64,000 bases of DNA from a bacterium (GTDB lineage: Bacteria; Joyebacterota; Joyebacteria; Joyebacterales; Joyebacteraceae): contig JALGZD010000131.1 of assembly GCA_025782395.1 (NCBI GenBank), positions 16,881-80,880 of the forward strand. The letters run 5' to 3'. Each line of letters opens with the position of its first letter. Position 1 is the stretch's first letter. The notes under the pieces were generated by a model. That model did not search any database. It had not been told where the DNA came from and saw only the letters and a program-made list of their open reading frames with translations. Position numbers and translations under genes: made by a program. Below are positions 57,427-64,000 of the stretch, piece by piece.

Positions 57427-58944
57427 CTAACCCCTCTTTCTCTGCCGGATCCTTCCCATCATCCGCCCTATCAGTATCCGATCGTCTTCCTCTATCCCCA
57501 TAAGAGCAAGCACTCCCAGGAAGACCACGGATGTCGCGACAAGCAGAAGAACTGCAGGAACGAGCGGAAGTTCCGGCGTGTGCGCGCGCAGGTAGAGGTT
57601 GCCCCCCAGCGTGACGGCGGTGGCCGCCACAAGCTTGAGGTATGAGAGCCTGTAAGGCCAGATCCCGATCAGCAGTCTCACCTCAATGAGCCCGACCACA
57701 TTGATCACCGCAAGCGAGATGGCTGTGGCAATCGCCGCGCCGAGCACGCCGTAGCGGGGGATCAGAAACAGGTTCAGTGCGATGTTTCCTGCCGTCACGG
57801 CGGCGATGTTGACGGCGTTGTAGACCTGGTGACCCGACAGCATGAGGAGTGTTCCGACCGAGCCCACTGCACAGCGTGTAAGAACGCCCACCCCGAGGAT
57901 CACCATCGCAAGATAGCCGGCCCGGAAGTCCCTTCCGAAGAACAGAAGCAGGTCATCTCCGAATCCCACTATCCATATCAGCGCCGGGAGGACGATGATG
58001 AGAACCGTGCGCGTGAGAGAGGAATAGAGGTCGTGCAGCTCCTCTTTGCGGTCGTTGTGGTGGAGTTCCGAGATGAGTGGCGAGAACGCGTTGTTGAACC
58101 CCATGAACACGAGACTGAGCATGTTCGAGATGAGAAAGGCGATATTGTAGATGCCGACGTCTTCCGATGTGCTCAGGATTCCGAGCATCATCCGGTCTGT
58201 AATGCTCAGGCTGTAGTTCATGAACGCGACAAACGTCATCGCGACGCTGAACGTGAAGATCTGTCTGGTTGAGACCGTCGTCACGCGTGGCCCACGGGTC
58301 AGATAGCGGGCGTGGCGATCGATGATGAAGGCCATGACTGTTGTCGCCGCTGCGTACGAGGCCGCGAGCGCCCAGGCAAGTCCTGTCAGCCTGAGTCCCG
58401 CTGAGAGGAGGATGAGGAAGACCAGGAGTTTCACGCTCTTGGCCACGATCTCCACGCAGAACGTCTCACGGGCGGTCTGTTTGATCGCTCTGAGCGCGAA
58501 GCCGAGCAGCTTTATGAAGGCCGCCGGCAGAACCGCGATGGCGATGATGGGAGTCAGATCGAGAAGTCGGGGTTCATGAAAGATGCGGTCCGCCAGAACG
58601 TTGCGTCCCAGAAGCGTGATGGCTATCGTGATCGCGCTCGTGATAAGCACGATGCGTGCACCGACGGCGAAGACGGCTGCAGCGCCCTCTCGGTCTCCGT
58701 GGCTCAGCGCGACAGGCATGAACCGGAGCAGCATCGGACCGACACCGAATGAAGCAGCGAGCGAGAGAACCAGGAGTGTCGTCTGTGCCAGCACAAAGAC
58801 ACCCAGGAGTTCCGCTCCGAGGACACGAGCGAAGATGAGGTTCGATCCGAACCCGAGCGCGAGGCCTATGAACTGGTAGGTCATCACGCCCGTCGCCTGC
58901 TTCGCGACGTGGATCAGGTGGCCGTCGGAGTCGCTCTTGCTCAC
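57427..58944 (-). CDS. Oligosaccharide flippase, last gene of a three-gene operon
   Basis: The 505-residue membrane protein has about 12-14 helices. Its ATG at 58944 overlaps the stop of the phosphatase-like gene by 4 nt (ATGA). The N-terminal cytosolic stretch (SKSDSDGHLIHVAKQATGVM) leads into LGFGSNLIFARVLGAELLGV, the usual first helices. A conserved block SITDRMMLGILSTSEDVGIY near residue 250 fits MOP-family flippases. Upstream partners are a nucleotidyltransferase-fold protein and an alkaline-phosphatase-superfamily protein, so the exported molecule may be a phosphate-bearing glycan or lipid (inference). Confidence 0.86.
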   Translation of the reverse strand: MSKSDSDGHLIHVAKQATGVMTYQFIGLALGFGSNLIFARVLGAELLGVFVLAQTTLLVLSLAASFGVGPMLLRFMPVALSHGDREGAAAVFAVGARIVLITSAITIAITLLGRNVLADRIFHEPRLLDLTPIIAIAVLPAAFIKLLGFALRAIKQTARETFCVEIVAKSVKLLVFLILLSAGLRLTGLAWALAASYAAATTVMAFIIDRHARYLTRGPRVTTVSTRQIFTFSVAMTFVAFMNYSLSITDRMMLGILSTSEDVGIYNIAFLISNMLSLVFMGFNNAFSPLISELHHNDRKEELHDLYSSLTRTVLIIVLPALIWIVGFGDDLLLFFGRDFRAGYLAMVILGVGVLTRCAVGSVGTLLMLSGHQVYNAVNIAAVTAGNIALNLFLIPRYGVLGAAIATAISLAVINVVGLIEVRLLIGIWPYRLSYLKLVAATAVTLGGNLYLRAHTPELPLVPAVLLLVATSVVFLGVLALMGIEEDDRILIGRMMGRIRQRKRG

Positions 58945-60176
58945 GCCGAGGCCTCCCGGTTGCCGTCAGAGACAATCTCACCCGAGTCAGCCGAATCGGC
59001 GCCTCCCTCAGCCGGCGCTGCTGCCGTCTGGAGCCCGGCCGCCTGCATCATCACGCGGAACGAGTCTCTGATGTGGGTCGGTTCAGGGTCTATCTTGAAG
59101 CTCGCCGCGAGCATCGCGTACGAGTCCTTGTGCTCGGGGCTGAAGCCGTGCATTCCTCGCGGGGCTTTTCCTCCCATGTAGCTCGGGACAATGAGCTTTG
59201 TCGGGTCCATCAGGAAGACGACTTCTCCGAAGCGCCTGTCGTCGAAGAAGACGCCCTCACGCTTAAGGTCGTCGTCCGAGAGGATGGTTCCGCAATCGAG
59301 TTCCCCCAGTGCGTCTGTGATCGTCTCGCGTGCACGGGAAGACCCGAACCAGAACCTTGCCATCGTCGAATCGTAGAACACCTGGTAGTCACTGCCCTGT
59401 CTGAGGTCGAGTCCCGCCACGGTCTTGATGACGTCGTGCTCACCCGTCGTCTCCGCCATGCCGTGATCGGAGAAGATGACGAGGTCCACATCGCCGCGGG
59501 TTCCGCGTGCGAGTTCGACCGTGTGCGCTATTTTCTTCTCGATGAGCGCGACAGCACCAGCCACAGCCTTGTCATCGCCGATGTGGCCATGGAGAAAGGC
59601 GTCTATGTAGGGAGTGTAGTGAAGAGCGAAGCGCATTTTGTGGTCGTCGCGAATCGCCGCCTCGAGTTCGGCGAAGCCCTCATGGAGTTCGTCCTTCCAG
59701 GTCCAGACCCGGTACGGAACACCACCATCAGCAAGGTGATCGAAGATCGACTTCGCGCCCGAATCGAACGCGCCGGGGGCGTAGATGTCCCTCTTTTCGA
59801 TGAGGTCGAACTCGCTGAAGAGATGGAACGGGATCCGATAGAGGTTGTAATAACCAGTGAAGCCGGTGCGCTTCCGATGGTAGTTGAGTAGCGGTCTGCG
59901 GAATCTGCGGTGGCTCGAGACGGCCTTCGGAAGGAACCTGAGGCAGCGAAGCGCGCCGAGTTGAGAGTGCTCGGTGCGATAGAACATGCCCCAGTGTCCG
60001 TGCTCGTCCGGCATGAGTCCCGTGAGTATCGTTGGCTGCGCGGCACAGCTGTAGCCAAGGACCGTACGCTGGCGATAGGAGTACGGTGCAACGTCGCGGA
60101 AGCAGTCAAGCTCCCGCGCGATCTCCCATCCTAAGGCGTCCACGAAGAACACCAGCGTCAGCTTGTCGCCTGCCAT
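58941..60176 (-). CDS. Alkaline-phosphatase-superfamily hydrolase
   Basis: The 411-residue protein starts at 60176 after AAGGAGGACTG; its ATG overlaps the TGA of the upstream gene (TGATG). Motifs of the superfamily are present: FFVDALGWEIARE (first metal Asp near residue 12), CAAQPTILTGLMPDEHGHWG (Thr nucleophile region near 50) and VIFSDHGMAETTGEHDV (Asp/His metal ligands near 240). There is no signal peptide, so the enzyme may be cytosolic, unlike classic alkaline phosphatases. It could hydrolyse a phosphodiester or nucleotide-sugar intermediate of the exported molecule. The placement between nucleotidyltransferase and flippase genes is unusual. Confidence 0.78.
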   Translation of the reverse strand: MAGDKLTLVFFVDALGWEIARELDCFRDVAPYSYRQRTVLGYSCAAQPTILTGLMPDEHGHWGMFYRTEHSQLGALRCLRFLPKAVSSHRRFRRPLLNYHRKRTGFTGYYNLYRIPFHLFSEFDLIEKRDIYAPGAFDSGAKSIFDHLADGGVPYRVWTWKDELHEGFAELEAAIRDDHKMRFALHYTPYIDAFLHGHIGDDKAVAGAVALIEKKIAHTVELARGTRGDVDLVIFSDHGMAETTGEHDVIKTVAGLDLRQGSDYQVFYDSTMARFWFGSSRARETITDALGELDCGTILSDDDLKREGVFFDDRRFGEVVFLMDPTKLIVPSYMGGKAPRGMHGFSPEHKDSYAMLAASFKIDPEPTHIRDSFRVMMQAAGLQTAAAPAEGGADSADSGEIVSDGNREASA

Positions 60177-61447
60177 CAGTCCTCCTTCACGTGCCTGCCG
60201 AGGAGCATCGCCTGGTGGAACAAGATAAGTTTCTGCATGAGAGCGTCTTCACGCTCTTGCTCATTCATAGCTCTGAACCTGGCCGGGAGCGAAAATGGAG
60301 CATACCGCACGATGGCGCGGCGCGTCCACTCGTGATCCGCGTTCTCCGAGTAGCCAAAGAACATGATGAGAGCCGTCAGATAAGCAAGTGCGAGGGGAGA
60401 GGCGAAGAACGAACGCCGCACGATCCCCACCGGCGAGAGCAGTCCCTTTGGAGCGGCGGCCGGCTTGAGCATCCTCAGGGTCCGCACGATGCTCTTTGGC
60501 AGACTCTCCAGTTGTCCGAAGCGCTTGGCGATAGCCGGCAGGGCCAGCCGTGAGGTGTCCGTGTCCAGGGTCGATCCGAGGACGCTCTTCCAGAGAGTCT
60601 CCGCGTACGGGACGTACTTGTACCATAGATCGACCGCGAGGACGTGAAGCGCCTCAGCGTCGGCGGACGTCCCGAAGTGTGACACCAGGCGTTCCAGATC
60701 GCCGGATGTCTTGAAGGCGGCCCAGACAGGCAGATCATCGAGGAACGGCTCGAGCGACGCCGCGAGCGGCGCGAACTCGTCGCGTTTGAGGTAGTCGTCG
60801 GTGAAGAGCCTGACTCTGGCCTCGTAGCCCAGCGGTGTGTTGCGCCTCGCGAAGAGGAAGGCGGTCACCAGATCGAGCGCGAGCTTGGTTGTCTTGTAGA
60901 GCAAGGACAGAGCAGCTGAGAAGTCCGCTGGAACCGCTTCAGGCAGCGGTCGTGCGAGCAGCTGTTCGAAGCAGCGGTTGTGAACGAATCTCAGCGCATC
61001 TGCGATCAGGATCTCATCGGCCGCGACCGTCGCGATGGATGAGAGAATGCTGTCGTCTCCGTACAGACAGACCGGTGAACGTGCAAGCTCGTAGTTCGAG
61101 ATGAGAGGATAGGGAGAGGTGAGATGGACGTGTGTCTTGAACGACATGTCGACGCCGGCGCAATCGGCGGCGAGCTCCTCATTCAATCTCGCCATGAGGG
61201 GTCCCACACGGAGGCGTAGCTCCGAGCGATCCGTCGATGGTTTGGCGACACAGATGAGATCGATATCGCTCAGGCTATGGAAACCGGTTGGGGTTTCCAC
61301 GATCGTGGCTTCGCCGCGAGCGGGAGCGCCAATCATGAGCAACGCCTCAATGTCGTCCCGGCAGACGGCATGTACGATCTCGCTCACACACCGCTCAAGG
61401 AGCTTGGCGAAGAACTCGTGTTTCTCTGGGATCGAAGAGTAGAGCAT
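60176..61447 (-). CDS. Nucleotidyltransferase-fold protein (DxD-type), first gene of the operon
   Basis: The start is ATG 61447 (CAGGACG upstream), giving 423 residues; the frame is open further upstream. The N-terminal 120 residues contain LLMIGAPARGEATIVETPTG, then HSLSDIDLICVAK, the G-(S/A)-x-x-R-G and DxD signature of the polymerase-beta/MNT-like nucleotidyltransferases. The remaining 300 residues are mainly helical, with no family I recognise; hydrophobic segments such as LALAYLTALIMFFGY near residue 360 suggest membrane association. The following gene overlaps it by the TGATG arrangement. Probably it activates or transfers a nucleotide-linked group to a precursor, inferred from the operon. 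Confidence 0.7.
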   Translation of the reverse strand: MLYSSIPEKHEFFAKLLERCVSEIVHAVCRDDIEALLMIGAPARGEATIVETPTGFHSLSDIDLICVAKPSTDRSELRLRVGPLMARLNEELAADCAGVDMSFKTHVHLTSPYPLISNYELARSPVCLYGDDSILSSIATVAADEILIADALRFVHNRCFEQLLARPLPEAVPADFSAALSLLYKTTKLALDLVTAFLFARRNTPLGYEARVRLFTDDYLKRDEFAPLAASLEPFLDDLPVWAAFKTSGDLERLVSHFGTSADAEALHVLAVDLWYKYVPYAETLWKSVLGSTLDTDTSRLALPAIAKRFGQLESLPKSIVRTLRMLKPAAAPKGLLSPVGIVRRSFFASPLALAYLTALIMFFGYSENADHEWTRRAIVRYAPFSLPARFRAMNEQEREDALMQKLILFHQAMLLGRHVKED

Positions 61448-61554
61448 GTGTCGTCCTGATTTCGGTCGATCTGTGAATCTGACCTGAACTACCCTCGGTG
61501 CGCGGTCGGCCGCTCGCCCACGAGGCCGCGGGACGCAACTCACCACTTGTACTA

Positions 61555-61583
61555 GTGATAGCACTTCACGTTCCGAACCCCAA
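61555..61583 (-). promoter_or_regulatory. Candidate promoter of the nucleotidyltransferase operon
   Basis: On the minus strand, TTGGGG (61583-61578), 17 nt, TATCAC (61560-61555). The match is moderate. Confidence 0.4.
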
Positions 61584-61670
61584 GCCTAGCGCATATTCTC
61601 TGCTACGCAACCCCCTGAATACCCGCGCCCCTGAATCGGGAGATGCCCGGAAGCCCAGAACACAGGGCTA

Positions 61671-61700
61671 TTGCGAACCAACATGCCTATATGCTATAAT
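61671..61700 (+). promoter_or_regulatory. Promoter of the C25 peptidase gene
   Basis: TTGCGA (61671-61676), 18 nt, TATAAT (61695-61700). The leader is about 135 nt long. The 393-base gap 61448-61840 otherwise holds only the divergent promoter and the hairpin at 61712. Confidence 0.65.
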
Positions 61701-61711
61701 CTATGTATGCT

Positions 61712-61739
61712 CTCCCAGAGATGCAATGTGTCTTGGGAG
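61712..61739 (+). promoter_or_regulatory. Leader hairpin of the C25 peptidase gene
   Basis: CTCCCAGAG pairs with CTTGGGAG (one bulge) around a 10-nt loop, near the 5' end of the predicted transcript. Confidence 0.35.
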
Positions 61740-61840
61740 GGCCGGATTGTGTTGCCGGACGATAACGGGCGATTGGTTTACAAATCAGCCGCGTGGTGGG
61801 GTATATCTCCGCCATGCCCAGCCAAGAAGGAGGACACGCA

Positions 61841-64000
61841 TGAGGTCCATGCGCGTACTTATCGTTCTTGCCCTCCTTGCTCTAGTGATGATACCAACAT
61901 CGCTGTCAGCGAGGTGGATTGAATTCGGGACGGCAGAACCCTATGGAGCGCCGGAGGTGACGCTTCTTGCGTCGGATCTCTCAGGTGCGGCGCTTTCCAT
62001 CGAGATCCCGGGCGTTGAGGTGGCCGATATGGCCACAGACCTCGGTCTCTTCACGCGACTGACCATTCCAGGCAGCGCGCATACGATCGACATCGGCGCA
62101 CCGATGCTCCCAGTGATTCGCGAGTTCCTGGAGATACCTCAGGGTGCTATGCCCAGGCTCTCTATCGTGAGCGCGGACTATGTGGAGATGTCACTCGCGG
62201 ATCTCGGTGTGGCGCACCGACTCGTTCCTGTGCAGCCGTCGATTGAGAAACTCCCGGGTGCCCGCGAAGCGGCCCGCTTCGTGATGGATGATGCCGCGTA
62301 CGCCGCTCGCGGATTCTCACCCGACGTGGCAGCTGCGCTCGGTGAGATCGGCCAGTTGAGGGCTCACCGCTTTGTCGAGCTCGAGATCTTCCCCGTGCAG
62401 TACGACGCTTCGACCGGCACCGTTCGCTACCTTCAGAGCATAGAGCTCTCCGTGGAGTTCGAGGGAGGGGACTGGGCTGAGACGAGCAGGGTGCTGGAGC
62501 GCTTCGCATCGCAGGACTTCGACACCTTCGCGACGAAGCACTTCGTGAACGCCGACGCGTTCGCAGGCCGCGGTTTCCCAGCTCTTCCGATCGGCTACCT
62601 CATCATCACCTATGATGACTATTACGAGGAGATCGAGACGTTCGCCGGGCTGAGGCATCGCCTTGGCTATGAGACGACCGTGACGAAGATGTCGGAGATC
62701 CCGGGCGGCGCGACGACGACGAACATCCAGAACTACATCATCGATGCCTACAATACGTGGGACGTCCCGCCGACCTTCGTTCTTCTGGTCGGCGACACGC
62801 CGCAGCTCCCCGCGTTCACTGGTGTCGCGTCATCGTGCGCGACCGACCTCTACTACGTCTGCATGGATGGGGCGAGCGACTGGCTGCCCGACATGTACGT
62901 CGGCCGTTTCTCGTGCGACAGCGAAGCCGACGTGACGCTTCTCGCCGACAAGTCGATGAGCTACATGCGCTTTGCGCTCTCGAGTGGGACGGACTGGGTC
63001 AACAACGCTACGTTCATGGCGTCGAGCGACAACTACACGGTGTCAGAGGGCACGCACAACTACTGCATCGACACGTGGGTTGAGCCTGCCGGCTATACTG
63101 TCAACAAGCGCTACTCGGTCACGTACAGCGCGACGACCCAGCAGTGTCTCGATGACATCAACGGCGGCATCTCGATGCTGACCTACTCTGGGCACGGTGG
63201 GGTCAATAGCTGGGCCGACGGTCCGCCGATCTCAGCTTCGCAGGTGCAGGCGCTCACCAACGTCGACATGCTCCCGATGGTGCAGTCGTATGCGTGTGCC
63301 ACGGGCTCGTTCGGCAGCGCCTGCTTCGGCGAAACCTGGACGCTTGCCCCGAACGGTGGCGTTCTCTTCCTGGGCGCTTCGAACAGCTCGTATTGGGACG
63401 AGGACGACATCATGGAGAAGGCCGTGTACGACGCGTGGTTCGGAAACGACATCACGTGGGTGCGCGGCATGTTCAACGATGGTCTCTGGGCGGTCTACGA
63501 GGCGTACTCGGGTGGTGGTCGCTCGCGGTACTACTACGAGGTATACACCGTCTTCGGCGATCCGGCGCTCGATCCGTGGGTGGCGGGTGGACCTCTGGAA
63601 CTCGAGGCGACGTACAACGACATTCTGCCGCTCGGGCAGAACACGTTTGCCGTCGACGTCGGGACGCTTGCCGGACGCGACCCGATCGAGGGCGCGCTCG
63701 TCTGTCTCTACATGGACGGTGAGTTCTACGCGACCGGTCTGACCGATCTCAACGGCCACGTCGACATCATGATCGATACGCCGCCAACCGACGTAGGCTC
63801 GATGGACGTCTGGGTAAGCAAGCACAACTACAAGCCTGTCTCGGGGAGTGTGGACGTTATCGTTCCGGTGACGTACACGATCGTTCCGTCGACGATTCCG
63901 GTCAACGCGGCGACGGATCTGACGGTAACGGTGTGGGACAGTGCAGGAGTTGAGCTACCGGACGTTGAGATCACGATCGACGGCTGGGGCATTGACCCGG
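61841..64000 (+). CDS. Secreted C25 (gingipain-like) cysteine peptidase, C-terminus beyond the window
   Basis: The frame from ATG 61841 (AAGGAGGACAC upstream) stays open for 720 codons to the window end. The signal peptide is MRVLIVLALLALVMIPTSLS. A propeptide-like region (residues about 25-220, with TIPGSAHTIDIGAPMLPVIR) is followed by the catalytic domain: IGYLIITYDDYYEEIETFAG (near 250), VPPTFVLLVGDTPQLP (near 310), the catalytic His in LTYSGHGGVNSW (near 450) and the Cys in MVQSYACATGSF (near 485). The layout matches peptidase family C25. After YEVYTVFGDPALDPWV, Ig-like beta domains begin. By analogy with the other exoproteins here, a FlgD-like sorting domain is expected downstream. Confidence 0.88.

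Noticed and set aside
1..64000. tRNA, rRNA and riboswitch genes
   Set aside because: I saw no cloverleaf-like, rRNA-like or known riboswitch sequence, but a small RNA could be missed by eye.

Overview
The window is about 64 kb of high-GC bacterial chromosome. It carries no rRNA, tRNA, CRISPR array or prophage that I can recognise. Several features point to an uncultivated lineage of the FCB group or a relative such as Eisenbacteria, Krumholzibacteriota or Latescibacterota. These are many secreted multidomain peptidases and beta-propeller or beta-helix proteins, a FlgD/Ig-like C-terminal sorting domain on four exoproteins, canonical sigma70-type promoters (TTGACA-N17-TATAAT style), and frequent GTG/TTG starts. 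The lineage assignment is an inference from gene content only.

Layout. 1-3.2 kb: the N-terminal part of a glycosyltransferase, an adenosine-specific kinase family protein, a zinc-ribbon protein and a geranylgeranyl-reductase-like flavoprotein. 3.2-21.4 kb: an exoprotein region. It holds an M14 carboxypeptidase, a PKD lipoprotein, a TetR regulator, an M50/CBS intramembrane protease, a second secreted metalloprotease, FG-GAP propellers, a LolA-like protein, a beta-helix protein, and three small secreted proteins or beta-helix proteins that share the C-terminal motif PVExxSWxAIKALYR. Two IS-end remnants in inverted orientation (near 4.03 and 11.82 kb) bracket part of this region. 21.5-27.3 kb: a heterodimeric ABC exporter pair and an FHA-GAF-PP2C phosphatase. 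27.3-33.6 kb: an EamA transporter and a flavoprotein reductase (translationally coupled), then a 1,218-residue C1 peptidase/beta-helix mosaic. 33.6-36.6 kb: an IS1634-like transposase relic, then a glycosyltransferase/flippase pair.

36.6-46.5 kb is a redox-signalling locus. A minus-strand operon encodes a receiver-histidine kinase, a small zinc-ribbon protein, two CheY-like proteins, a fused NfnAB-type flavoprotein and a Cache-HAMP histidine kinase. It diverges from a [NiFe] hydrogenase operon (small subunit, large subunit, maturation protease). The large-subunit gene has a 5-bp tandem duplication (CTTCG CTTCG) that frameshifts it exactly at the C-terminal nickel-binding DPCxxC motif.

46.5-57.3 kb: a methyltransferase, an M24 peptidase, a GlcD-type flavoprotein, a FemAB/BioF2-like acyltransferase with a flippase, a Na/Pi symporter followed by a PhoU-like gene interrupted by an in-frame TAG, a two-subunit class I fumarase and a cold-shock protein. 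57.4-61.5 kb: a tightly overlapping operon of nucleotidyltransferase, alkaline-phosphatase-superfamily protein and flippase. The window ends inside a C25 (gingipain-like) peptidase.

The most novel-looking signals are the AIKALYR C-terminal motif (a candidate sorting tag distinct from the FlgD-like domain), the hydrogenase/NfnAB/two-component locus with its disrupted large subunit, and the three-gene nucleotidyltransferase-phosphatase-flippase operon. Several genes appear to be leaderless, with the start codon 7-10 nt after a good -10 box.
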